Origin: Phoenix dactylifera
Taxonomy: Eukaryota > Streptophyta > Magnoliopsida > Arecales > Arecaceae
NCBI RefSeq assembly: GCF_009389715.1
Contig: NC_052404.1
Location: 12,701,756 to 12,765,755, forward strand
Length of the DNA stretch: 64,000 nt
Direction: 5' to 3'
A model generated the notes under the pieces. That model had not been told where the DNA came from. It did not search any database and was given only the letters and a program-made list of their open reading frames with translations. Position numbers and translations under genes: made by a program. Shown here in pieces: positions 33,120 through 45,305 of the stretch. The number at the start of each line of letters is the position of its first letter. The first letter of the stretch is position 1.

Positions 33120-36100
33120 TCAGCCAGGAACATTGAAGTGAAAGAGCCAGGAGATGACAAACGCAAACACCATGCAGGCAAGCAAGAAATTGAGGAACCG
33201 GTGCCCCTGCCAAAAGCTCCGGGTTTCAGATGGCTGTGCAGGTGGTGCTGCAGTATTGCTTGTTTCATTCCACTGCTCAATGAACTCAGTCTCGCCTGTG
33301 CCAACCACGTTCCGTGCTGCTGAGCCACAAATCTCACAGATCCTGAAAGAAGAAACCAAAATAGCAAGACTTAAATCTTCAAATGTGAATAAATGTTACC
33401 AAATTGAAAATGGAAAAGCATATAAGGTAACTGCAGAGGAGATAAGCATGTCAATTGCAGTGATTCTTAGCCATTAGTGCAAGGACCCAACACAGGAATA
33501 AAGCATGGATAACATTGTCAACATTGATTTTCCAAAATCTGTATCATGTTTCCATGCTGTTATGCAATAAAAATGGTGAGAATGGTTCAAGGAGGCTCCA
33601 ATTTGACCTCGGATAGAGTCAATGTCGAAAGAAGTTGCTATGTTATAACATATGTAGCATAAATAAAAGGGAAGATCCAGTAAGAATTGGACCCAAAAAA
33701 ACACTGCAAAAATAATAATGCTAAAAAGCTTGCATATTTAAGATGAAGAGTCTACTAAAGAAAGCTCACATATTTGTTTACCAGAAAAAGCTTGCACATC
33801 TCATCATAGAAAACTTTTCTGAGAGAAATCAGCAAAAGAAACTTTAGATTAAGAATCTATTTAAAAATCAAGAATGTAACTCCACATAATACAGAAATAT
33901 TTTCTGCACCATCATGACCTAAGTATTCTGACAGTTTGCCAAATAATGAGCACATGACATGGCTAAGAAAGCTGTTTGCAACCAAATGATGTTTTGGCAT
34001 CTGGCCTAGCTTATTATAATAACTTAATGAGTAATTAATATTAGATGGAACAAGCATATGATGTTGACCACGAGCATCCAAGCCGACAACTTAAAACCTC
34101 CAGTTACATTGATCAGAGGTCCAATTAACTATTAACTGAGTGCTTGTCAGTCCATTCATTCCCTTCTCATTGTTTCTCCCATCTCTGAAGTTTTTTCCAG
34201 CCAGTGCAATAGAGATTTTCTTTTTTCCATCAACAATACGAACCTTCTAGGAAATACCAAAGAGAAAAACAAGGACTGAAATGAAGGAAGAATAGGGAGA
34301 GTAGAATCAGCGACAAGAAACATATTTATTAGTTTGAAATATCAAATTTCATAAACTGTCTCCAGTTCCTAATTGCATAGACTTTGTCAGAGCCAGCATT
34401 GAAGAAACTCTGCCTAGTTCATCCCTAAAAATTCAAGTCCCAAGAAAAGCAAACTACCAAGAAGCTTAGAATAAGTCAGATCACTAGGCAGATATAAAAT
34501 GGCAAGCAGCAGAACCACAAAAACAACCAGTCTGCCCAGTGAGAGCCCGAACGGGGGAGGTGAGAACATACAAAATAATTCTTCAGCAACAACATTATAA
34601 AATGACTTATTTCGTGACATCTAAAATGCAGGTAACAAAACCTATATTGGCACAGTGCAGTTTGATTGAAAACTTTGCAAGGGCAAAAGTAGCTAGCAAT
34701 GCCATTTAATTAGTAGAGTGGTATAAAAGAAATGCCGAAATATATTCAGTGCAAGATCTAATTGTCCCTACAATTTCTTTTTCCCACTCGGACGATGACT
34801 TGATCATTTATGTTGTGGCTCATTGTTTTTTTTTTTTTGGTGCACCTGTGGCTCATTGTTCGAGGAGCAGTCCCACATCAAGGAACAATTTGACATCATG
34901 TGTTCCCTATGGAAAACTATGGAAGATCCCAGTTATGATGGCCAATTAAGTTTCGAGAAGAATTTGACAATAAAGTACAGGAAAGAGGATCTTCAGAAAA
35001 GTCACTTACAAATGAAACATAAGGAAAGAATTTCAAAACAATAGTGCACAAGTGCTACAAAGTGACAACCAATAACAGTAAAATTCAGCTGATTTGCCAT
35101 GACAACATATAGCAAGGATGCTAGTGATGCCCAAGTGCTTTTAACTCTACAAATTATGGAAACTTCTGATGGAAAGACATTGATGGCAGATAAGACTTAC
35201 CATCATCAGATGCCTTGGTTAAGTAGAAGAATTAGTTATCTCTGTTACTTCAAGAAAATGTGCCACAAGGGTCGCCGTACTTGTACCAGACTCTATACCG
35301 GTGTCACACTAGCATAGAATTGGTACGGTACAGAATTTTTTTGACATACCGAGGTTCGATACGCCACCTAAACCGGTACGGTACATCCGGTATGGTACGG
35401 TACGACATACCATATTTTGGTCTCATCGATTGTGCCACATCTTATACAAAATGATGTACAACAAAGCGGCAAAGAGCTACAAGATTGTAGCGACAGTTGC
35501 CAAGTCTATTTGATGGCCTCTTCTGATGTACTAAATGGCAAGGAGATATACATAATCGAACACAATAATTCAGATAAGAAAACATCTACATGGAGTCATT
35601 GGTCTTAACCAAGGATTGTCGAATCATGTTGAACTGGTTAGTCCGAGTCCGTACTAAAACGAACCAGTCGGTTACCAGTACAGCCAAAGGACTCTTCAAA
35701 ACTGTAAGTCCTCCCGCTCCCAACGGCTTCAAAACCATTGCCTCCCCTCTCACCTCAATTTCAAATTGGTAAGTCCTTTCGGCCTCTCGCCCCCCCCCCC
35801 CCCTTCCAATCTCATGGTAAGTCCTTTCGGCCTCTCTCTCTCCCCCTTTCCAATCCCCCACCATTCTCTTCCCCAAATCCGATCTCCTTCCCTTGTCCTT
35901 CCACTAGATCCTCCCTATTCCCGCCCTGATCCCAATTCGAGCCCTAATGGCCCATTCCAATGGAATTCTAGGGTTTTTGAGGTGTCTAGGGCTGGACGAT
36001 GGCCCCGATCATCCCAATTCGAGCCCTGATCCTTTTTGGACGATGGCCCCCTCTCTCCCCCTCTTGAATCCCCCACCATTCTCTTCCCCAAATCCGATCT

Positions 36101-39100
36101 CCCTCTGTCCTTCCACCAGATCCTCCTTATTCCTGTCCCAATCCTCCTAATTCGAGCCCTAATGGCCTATTCCAGTAGAATTCTAGGTTTTTTGAGGCAT
36201 CTAGGGCTAGATGATGGCCCCGATCATTCCAATTCGAGCCCTGATCCTTTCTGAACGATGGCCCCCTCTCTCTTCCTCTCCAATCCCCCACCATTCTCTT
36301 CCCCAAATCCAATCACCTCCCTCTCTTCTTCCATAGAATCCTCCCTATTCCACCTCAATCCTCCCAATTCAAGCCCTAATCTCCTATTTTGGTAGAATTC
36401 TTGGGTATCTAAGGCGCATGTGGTTGAACGATGGCCTCAATCCTTGATCCTCCTTGGACAATGAGGGCGACGTCAACGACGGCAGCAAGGAGTCTCCTTT
36501 CTTTCTTTCTCTCTCCCCCTCCCTATCCTTCCTCTCTGTCCCTCTCCTTCTTCCTCTTTGTCCCTCTCCCTCTCCCTCCCCATGGTTCCGAAACGCCATG
36601 GTTCGATACGGCATGGACCGGCACCTTATCATACTAGTCATTAGCCGGCATGCTTGCCGGTACCGATTTTGCAATCCCTGGCCTTGATAGAACCAATATG
36701 GGCATTTATATTTGCCTGAGCATCACGTAAAACAAGTCTCAAGAAACACAATCTTCAATTTAATGCATATATACCTTTACATTTTATACAAAGTATGTAG
36801 ATGGTGGGAAAGACATAAGTTGGCATGGATGGAGGTTGGGAGAAAAGATATGGAGAAACTTGAAATGATACCAAAGGTGTCCCAAAAGTTTTGGTGAACA
36901 AAGATTCATAAAACCGGCCTCAAATAGTTGGGATAAGGCTTGATGGCTATGGTTATGAAGGACCTCGGATGGCAAAAACTAAAAGAATGCACTTTCTCAT
37001 AAGTAGATGATGTATCACCATCAACCTGCTGAATAGTTATTCCTATGTTTTAACATTTTCTCTATATAGTTTATCCTGTATTTTCGTTAAACATGCAGCA
37101 ATTGCAGAGTGGTAGCTTATGCTTCAGGAGAAACCAAGAACATAAATTTCACATGTTGAACAACATGCCATACAGCTTAGTGATGATATTTTATATATAC
37201 TCTGTTTGTTCAAATGAGTAGAGTTATTATTTAAAAACAAGAATTCAAAGAATGATTTCAAAAAGATGCCCCAGTATTATTGGTATGCAGAAATCTAATC
37301 ATCAATGCATGCAAAGAATAACCTTTTTCACAGTTGACAACTCAATAGTGAGGAATAAACTGTACTCTGTAACTGCCTAATTCGCAAATATTGGATCAAT
37401 TTAGCATGTGCCTTGGAGCACATATAAGAGAATACATCAGATTCAAGAATAATGAAAAGAACTTGGCCTTTATACATAGCCTATATGCTAAAGGTTGTCC
37501 TCTGATCCTTGGAAAGTTATCATCATTCATCACATACTGAGGATATCAAGAATTGCGTGCAAAACTAATTGATGAAATTTGACAGAACATATCACTAAGA
37601 AGTGTTTCTAGGAGGTATGTGTATTATATAGAAAAATAAACTGTCAATATTCTACCCATATTACTTTGGAAGTTTTATTGTTTCCTGTTGTGGGCATAAA
37701 TTATACACTTGAGGGGAAATGAACAAAATATGAATGACAGGAGCTACAATGCCCTTCAATATGTAATCATGAGGTGATAATAACTATATAGATATATCTA
37801 ATATAGACCTTCTATGTAACCTGAAGAAAACAAATATCACAAAATTTGGCCCAAGAAAATCTTAAAGAAATTGGAATCAATGTAGTTCTTTCTATTTATA
37901 AGATCAGTTCCCACCATGTGATTCTTTTAATGCACTATTTAAACAGCAACAGGAGATAATGCAACCGATAGATACTGCAGTTCACACAACTTTTACAAAA
38001 GACAAATTCCTGTCATCTAACTCAAGTATAGGTTGAGTCCATCATAGGAGTCAAAGCTCCACTTTTCCTAGGATTAGAGTCCGAAATGAAAAGTGGATAA
38101 AAGAAGAATGAAAACAAAGATATTGGAAATGGATCCTCAGAATTGTTATACCCAACACCAGGTACCTAATGTCTCTCTTTATCACTTAAATATCTCAGAA
38201 TAGTTACAATTAAGATTCCTAATGCCCTACTTTATCGCTTTAATTTCTTAATGCCTCTAATTTAATACAGGCTGCTTGCTTTTCCTTTTTCCACTAAAGG
38301 AAGACCATGCTTGTCATGTAAGCTTCCATTACCATGGGCAGCACAGAGATTAGATGCCTCAATTCCAATAATAAGAAACAAAGGGTGCTTCCTACACAAA
38401 TTTCCACAAGTTATTGCATACTCGAGCATCTTCCATGCTGCTGTGAGGGCTTGGACTGATCAATCATGATCACAAAATAATGAAATCCCACCAGCTCGGG
38501 CAATTTGCCTGAGTTGGACATGAAAAACGAAAAAGTAATTTGTGGATAAATAAAAAACATTGAAGTGGCATACATGATGGAGATCCAAAAATAAAAAAGC
38601 ATCCAAAAGTAATTCCTCCATTCCTCAAAGCAAGAATCCAGAATCTAATTCGTAACTCATAATTTCACAGAATATAATGGAAGGTCAATTTCACGTACTT
38701 GTTCCCTTTGATTTTAAACCATGTCTCGGCACATTGCTTGTGGGCAGCAGCCAAATCACCCTTGCAAGAACAACCCAGTACAATCGGGATGCCCGACTCA
38801 GGAGCAGCGGCCTCCAAGCTGAGATGACAAATCCTGCAATCCTTCTCGACTTTATCCTTGTTCGCTTTAATCTCTGGAATTCCGCTCTCCAAGTCGGTCT
38901 CCCCCGAACAGTCCGAGGCGCAGGATTTCCTGCATGACTCTGGAACTCCATCTATCTCGTGATGGGAAGAACCCGAGAAGCGGTACTCATCGAAGGCCGA
39001 ACCAGCACGGTTCGAATTATACGGCGAATGCCAAGACTGGTCCTCTGCATCCGAGAAGCAGAGGCTATCATCACCATCATCCGCAGCGGGCCGGTGCGGC

Positions 39101-39144
39101 CCAGCTTCTATATCTCCATGGGGTTTCTCTGCCTTCGTTGCCAT
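33120..39144 (-). CDS. RING-CH (RINGv) zinc-finger membrane protein, two exons
   Basis: Exons 39144-38699 and 33342-33120 are joined by a 5356-bp intron (donor GTACGTGA, acceptor TTCTTTCAG), giving 222 residues. The N-terminal 100 residues are acidic and Ser-rich. The C4HC3 RINGv finger is C103-x2-C106, C125-x-C127, H135-x2-C138 and C151-x2-C154, all spaced as in MARCH-type ubiquitin ligases. The intron falls between H135/C138 and the last cysteine pair. One membrane segment lies at about 199-217 (FLNFLLACMVFAFVISWLF), leaving only a few residues after it, so it looks tail-anchored. A likely role is E3 ubiquitin ligase on an endomembrane; the substrate is unknown. If the intron is retained, the frame ends after YVKLTFHYIL and the finger would be incomplete. 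The start is the only ATG before the acidic region in frame. Confidence 0.88.
34814..34860 (-). mobile_element. Micro-insertion with oligo-A tail and 14-bp target duplication (in RING-CH intron)
   Basis: TGTGGCTCATTGTT occurs at 34814-34827 and 34847-34860. Between the copies are a T run and GGTGCACC; the minus strand reads GGTGCACC followed by oligo-A. Confidence 0.65.
35270..36690. repeat. Unclassified composite repeat with GGTACGG borders (in RING-CH intron)
   Basis: The left part (35270-35420) is rich in GGTACGGTAC and ACCGGTAC words on both strands. The right part (36585-36680) has related words (CCGGTACC, GGTTCGATACGG). Between them lie C/T-rich tandem duplications: an AAGTCCTTTCGGCCTCTC unit twice (35763 and 35818) and an about 215-bp unit roughly three times (anchors CCCCACCATTCTCTTCCCC near 35855, 36067 and 36288). 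It may be one non-autonomous DNA element, but I see no clear terminal repeats or target duplication. Confidence 0.45.
36790..36965 (+). mobile_element. RTE-type LINE 3' fragment (in RING-CH intron)
   Basis: The frame reads LAWMEVGRKDMEKLEM, matching the end of plant RTE reverse transcriptases (TWxEVVRKDMxxL). It is followed by CCTCAAATAGTTGGGATAAG, the well-known 3' terminus of these LINEs. It is 5'-truncated and in the opposite orientation to the RING-CH gene. Confidence 0.65.
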
Positions 39145-40548
39145 TTGTCAGGGAACCCGGACGCCAATGACTTATAATTTTTCGAGAAATCACAAGGAAA
39201 GGCCTGCTCTCTGGCATGAAAAGCCCTACAGGCGGTGATCTTTAGGGAGTCCAAACCGAGACAATAAAAGACAAATTTTCTTGCAAGAAACACCTAGAAA
39301 CACGAGATCGACAAGCTCTTTGGAAGGCCTAGCAAGGAGGAGGACGCAAGATGGGATCTTTCACTCTAACCGGGAATAAGAAGTCCGATCCACGGAAGGA
39401 CTCAGAGTCACTTCAAGACGGAAACTTTGGTGGGTCGATCTAAGCCTTCAGGATTAGCTTTGTTTAACGATCCGAAAACCTAGATTTTTAGGTAACACTT
39501 GAAGGAGTGGGAAGAAAGAAAAAAACAAAGAGGAAAGATTTACCAGAATGGATTCCAGGAATGATCAAAACCCAATCTCTCGGAAGCAGCAGAAGATTCA
39601 ACAAAAAAAACACTTCCTTTTTTGGATGCTACAATGTAGCTCCCAACAAACCAGAAATGATGCATTAGAAACACTCCTCGCCGAACCGATCGAAATAGTA
39701 AAATTTCCGGAAGCTTCTGCCCTATTTTTCCGAACCACGGCTAAAAGAATATACAAAAATCCATGTAATTTATGGAAATCACGCGAAGATGGGATCTTGG
39801 AGAGGTTTCTCAATCCATAACCCTACAGAAGAAGGAAGGGAGGTGTGAGAAAGAAACGTAATGGATTCGAATTCGAACAAGTGTCGGTTCTTCAACGCGA
39901 GACCCATGAGAAAATAAAGAGATTGAAAAAGACAGAAAAAAGAGAGCATTGGCGGAAGAAAGAAAAGCGACCGAGAGAGAGAGAGAGAGAGAGAGAGTTA
40001 AAAAGACGAAATTTACGGTCTCTTTTTCTGGATTTTACTGGACCGAGGAGGAGACATCGATAAAGAAAGGACTCCTACCGCCCGAGGTCAAGACAGAGGT
40101 AAGGAAAAGCAGTGTGGTTTATATAGAGGAGAGGGCTTGCTACTCTGCACCGCACCGCAGTATTAGATTTACAGGGATTAAGATAAGATTTTTCTTTTTT
40201 TAAAGATAAAAAAACAGAAAGCTATTTGTACGTCAAAATTTATTTGTCTGTATCCTATCTCATCTTCCGGTCACCCGAAGGGAGCAACTTATTAGATCGA
40301 GGGCGTAGCCGTCCGATCAAGACTCGATTTGCGACTCCCTTCCCTTGGCCGTGGGAATGGAGCCCCCCTTCACCGATGGAATGGACCAAACACCAATCAA
40401 GACTCTAAGAGTGAGAGCCAGCTGGTTGGAGTTGACGGAAGAGCAATCGTTCCAACGTGGCCCAGTCCACGGGAAGGAGAGACACTCTTTTGTTAAAGCA
40501 AATCAGCGGTTCGAAAACGTGACAGGCCGAAGTCATCGGCCTCTGCAG

Positions 40549-40583
<35 letters not shown>

Positions 40584-43089
40584 GGCAGTGCGTAGTTGGG
40601 TAGAGTCAGGTGAGGTAAATCTTGTATCGTACGCAGCAAAGGAATCGTGAAAAAGAACAGGTCCTGAATTCCCGTTGTACCAAAAAAAAAGAAAAAAAAA
40701 AAGAAAGAGAACAGGTCCAAAACAGATAAGAAGACTCGGTCATTACCTCAAAACACGCAGGGATGGAAGAGTATCTATCATCCAAACAAAAGAACTAAGA
40801 AGACCGCCAACTACATTTCGATGGAGATGTTTTGCATCGCTTTCATGGGTGCCATGGTGGTGAGGGAAGCCCAGCTCACACAACACTCCACAAACAGCTT
40901 CACTTGGAGGGGGAGGGGGAGGTACCCTCCCTTTTTGCAGCAGCGGCGGAGTGCCAAGGGATTCGGTGAAACGACTCCCTGGCAGGTTTACCAGAAACAA
41001 ACACATCCATCGTTATCCCAGAGTTCATCTGTTTCCGATTGGAAGAGATATGGAGATCTTGAGTGCTTGCTTTAGCCTCATGGTAAGACGACGGGATAAA
41101 ATGAAGATCATCCAAATAATACATCATCCGTCGCATCTCGAGCGACGGCTTTTGTTGCTTTATGCATGGTCTGGTTTTTGAGATTCCTCGTGTTCAGTGC
41201 GGCCTCCAGTCGCCTTCAAGGATAGGCTATATCCCAATCAGCTCTATGAGCAATCTCATTAAAATTCTTCACATGCGAAACAAAGGAAAAAGAATAAATA
41301 ATAATAATAATAAAAGCCCCGAGCCCCATCTCACAAGTTTAACTGAAACTCCCTTCTATATCTGGATTGAGTCCTACCACTATTGGAAGACATTTGAGTA
41401 GACGAGCAAAACCATACAATCAGGTTAGAATTCGATTGCAGACGGCACACGGACTAAGTTGCGGATCGGTGCCTAGCAGCTCAGAAGCTACCTTCTACAA
41501 TTTCATTTACTCCGAAAACCGAAAGAGAACATTTGGTAATTGCAGTATTCTCCTCTACATACACGAACAAAGAAATAGCCACAAGACTGTCATCTTTTTC
41601 CTTTAAAAAAAAGGGCAAAAAAAAAAGAAGAAAGAGGATATAGCCCCATGACAATCAGTTGAAACAAAAATGGCTTCAACAATATCGATCAGAAAACTGC
41701 TTCTAACACCTATCCTTGGAAGCATTAAGAAGCAGGGAAAAAAGGAATAGCAAGGCAAATAACTTCCAAGCAAATGATCATGCAAACAGACCATACGCTA
41801 TCATATTTTGTACACATTCGATAACTACACAGGTCTAGGTTCATGTCGATCACAATATTTGACTCACTCGATGGGAATTTGTATATTTCAACTTCAAGTA
41901 TACATTATACAACACATAAAATCTTAAAAACACAATCCCGTTCCCTCTTATTGTCAGGATTAAAATGGGTTAAGACTAGGAAACAGTTTTTACCATACAG
42001 TGTGTATCAAGCAAACAGAATGGAGGAGAGAAGCCGATGATGATGGCGCAGAATGGTAAAAAAGAATTAAGAATAAAAGGGTAAGTATAGGTGGGCTAAT
42101 AATTAGGATAAAACGAGGCAGAGAAACCAAAAATTACGAGATTGCGGTCAAGTCTTGATCATTCTGTGCGGGCTATAATAGAAAGCTGCAACCACCAATA
42201 TATTTGTGTGGTGACGGTCTAAAAGTGTCCCGTACCTTGGACTCATCCATTGTTTGATTGCAAAGCCGTGATTAGGACAGAGCACCAACTCGGTACATCG
42301 AGGGCTCAAGCCTTGCTACATCTCATTTCAACTATAAAAGGTAGATAAAGCAGTCAAAAACACAGGTACAAGGGTGGCAGAGGCAACCATACATAAAAAA
42401 TGCAGTGGGCTGCATTTGATATATGGTAGAGGACATAAATGCACAAGCAAGAAGATACACAGAGAGAAGCCATCCTAGCTTAACAAAAATAAGAGCATAT
42501 ATCTTTAATAAGTATTTTATAAAACTAAGATACATGAGAGCTTCCAGACAAGATAATGGAAAATAATAGCCCCTATAGAAAAAGAAAATAAGTTCAGAGA
42601 GAATAGCAAATTCTCACGCATAAGGAGTGAAAAACCATAATCATGTGATATTCAGTAACCATATTTTCATTCAAGCCTCTTTTACCTTTTAGAGACCATC
42701 AAGAATATTTAATGCAAATTGAGCTCAATAATACTGCTTAATCATGCTCCATCTATTAGGGCTTAAAAACAAACCCAAGCACCAATAGAACACGAAATAT
42801 CTAAGAAATATACACTGCATGACAAAAACAGTGAATGATTATGTCCTAGATGCCAACTATCTTAAGCCTACAGTGTTTTACAGCACAAATAAATCGAATT
42901 TTTCTAAGAAAAACAAGTATTCTGACCCGAAAATATAAAGAAAAGACCAATGATGGTTAACAGTTATAAAACATAAAGAACACCAGAAATTGAGAGTGCC
43001 AACAATGTTTTCCTGCAGTCTTCCATAATAGCAACGATATAAATGCACCCAACATAACAATCGATGAGACCAAAACAACCAATATACAT
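39145..43089. other. Flank of the RING-CH gene and intergenic DNA
   Basis: 39145-40130 should hold the leader and promoter of the RING-CH gene: a minus-strand TATATAAA lies at about 40116-40124, with a possible donor CTG/GTAAAT near 39545, but the leader structure is unresolved. Also present are a GA microsatellite (about 39971-39998), a TA run (about 40555-40580), a micro-insertion (40654-40718) and an AAT run near 41298-41312. No further gene was recognised up to the MYB relic. Confidence 0.45.
40654..40718 (+). mobile_element. Micro-insertion with oligo-A tail and 11-bp target duplication
   Basis: AGAACAGGTCC occurs at 40654-40664 and 40708-40718. Between the copies are TGAATTCCCGTTGTACC and a long A-rich tail with a few G. 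The shared word may be longer because it begins in the A-rich tail. Confidence 0.55.
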
Positions 43090-44404
43090 AAAGGCGCTAC
43101 TAGTCTGGAAGCCAGCTCTAAGCCATGCAATACTGCTTAATTCCGAAGCAGCTGAATCCAATTCAAGATTTAGAACAGGTGGATGCTCCACGAGCTCAAC
43201 AAACTCAGGGGCCAACAAAGAGTTTTGAGGATGACCCCAATTTTGAATGCTACAGCAGCCATACCTGACCTGATATTCACTGCAAATACCACCAAGCAAT
43301 TTGCAGAATCCACAGTCAGGTGGAAAGGCTTGGGATAATGCCATGCATTTGAGCTGGTCTTGACAATAAAGGACCACCTTATTGACCAGGTACATGATTA
43401 TAACGGCAGAAAGCAGTTACTTTGGCAACTGGTTGAAACAGGTAGGTGGATCCTCAGGCTGAGAAGTGTCGCCCGTAATATGAACCATGTCTTCAGAGCT
43501 TTCAGAAATGTTTTCCCTTGAATTAATATCTCTTCCTTCAAAGATTTAAAGGAATTGATATTCCCAATAGATGGAGTTTCTTCTGAAGATCCTTTGGCTT
43601 TTTCTACACTAGTATTGTCCAAAGCATCATGTCTGGCAGTTTTGTACCAATCAGTCTCAATGCATCTACACCTCCGAGTGGAATTCCAGTGATTCTTCAT
43701 TGCATTGTCTGTTCTCCCCTCCAAAAGCCTTACACTTGATGCCCATTTGTTATCATGGACTGCATGGGCAGCAATTATGACACAGTCCGCCTCCTCTGTA
43801 GCAAATGTACATATCATTGTTCTTGCTCATCAAGCTTCAGGGACATTGATCACATATACAATTATATGCCATAACAGCTACAGGGATATTAATCACAGAT
43901 AGCAAAAATCAAGGCAATTGAATACAAAATACAATTATATGCAATAAGATTATTTTTAAATGTACTAGTTATTAGCACATGCATGTGCAAATAATTCCAA
44001 AACAATTTGCTCCTTTTTGAAAAACAATGGAACTTCCTTTGAATGTGAAAGTATGGTCAGTTGTATGGTGCTTTCCACAAGTCAAATCCAGAGTTTCCAT
44101 TCTGTGAGGCATAGTAGATCATTTACTTTCCTGTTGACCTGGATCACGACATCTTAAAACATGATGATAAATATGGGAAGGTGTAGTTTATTACATAGAC
44201 CATTAGGATTTGATAGAAAATGATGGGACTTCTATTTTGATGGTGATATATTTAAGGAACTTATAAAATATACTCTTTGTTCAGATACAGTATTTTCTGA
44301 TTTTTCATGAGATTTTGCATGCTCTCATGCATGTCCCTCGACGACACTTAAGTACATGACAGAAAATATACATATAAAAATTGTAAAACACATTTAGTTA
44401 TTGG

Positions 44405-44585
44405 TTTTAAATAGCAAGCAGGGCACAACCTAGTTGTTGGTACCATCCCCTCTATGATAGAGTTTTAGAGATTCGAGCCTCGGCAGTGACTCGATGAGAA
44501 CAACACAAGAAATTGCAAATGGTTGATTATGCATGGATCAATACCCATCTATGGCCTTACGAATGATGATGATGATGAATTAAAC
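44405..44585 (+). mobile_element. tRNA-derived SINE candidate (in MYB relic intron)
   Basis: An A-box-like word (CCTAGTTGTTGGTACC) is followed about 45 nt later by a B-box-like GATTCGAGCCTC. The sequence ends in a GAT repeat (GATGATGATGATGAA), a common plant SINE tail. Target duplication was not resolved. Confidence 0.4.
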
Positions 44586-44787
44586 AGGGGATGAAGCAAA
44601 ATATCTCATACCCAACTCCTTGACAGATATGAACTTCCGAAAATGCATTTCATTGCAGTATAAAACTGACATAGCAACACAATAGGTGTTGAATCAACTA
44701 AGGTATGCCATCAAGGAAGGATGGAGGGAGGGAATTATTAGAAGTTGCCAAGCACTCCAAGCACAATCATTCCATAAAGATACTTAG

Positions 44788-45006
44788 GGCCTATTTGCTT
44801 GCTCGTAACTGGGTATCCGAAGTCAAATTGGCCCATCGGGAGCCAACTTTAGGTGTAGGTTAGCCCAAGGTGGACTGAAGTGGGATCCTGAAATGGCCTA
44901 CAAGGGGAAAAATGGCCCAAAGTGGCTTCAGCTAAGAAGAGCCCAAGTCCCTTCGGCGAAGTGGGCTCCTGCTCAGCCCAATTACACTGAACCAAACATT
45001 GCCTTA
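44788..45006. mobile_element. MITE-like element, possibly hAT-type (in MYB relic intron)
   Basis: Begins TTAGGGCCTATTTGCTTG and ends AACCAAACATTGCCTTAG. The ends are imperfect inverted repeats of the GGGCCTGTTTGG type common in monocot MITEs, and TTAG is present outside both. The inside is GGCCCA-rich and non-coding. Class assignment is tentative. Confidence 0.35.
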
Positions 45007-45140
45007 GTATGCTTTGTTGGGTCCAACGAGCTTACCTGATCATGCAATGCCCCTATACAAATTAACCAGGCCGGTCTGACAACATACCTACCTTGTAGAA
45101 AAGATGGTGATTTGGCCTTATAATTTAAGTTCTAGTAAGA

Positions 45141-45305
45141 GGGCGAGCCTTGGCGCAACGGTAACATTACTCTACCGTGACCTGAATGTCATGGATTCTT
45201 AAACACAGAAATAGCCTCTCAACATGCAAGGGTAAGGCCGCGTACATCCGACCCTCTCTAGACCCCACAGTGGTAAGACCTTTGTGCAGAAGGCCACCCT
45301 TTTTT
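45141..45305 (+). mobile_element. Au-like SINE (in MYB relic intron)
   Basis: Starts GGCGAGCCTTGGCGCAACGG (the Au SINE A-box region), then has TGACCTGAATGTCATGGATTC (damaged B box). ACAGAAATAGCCTCT, GGGTAAGGCCGCGTACATC and AGACCCCACAGTGG follow, and it ends in a short T tract as Au SINEs do. Substitutions in the B box suggest an old, inactive copy. Confidence 0.85.
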
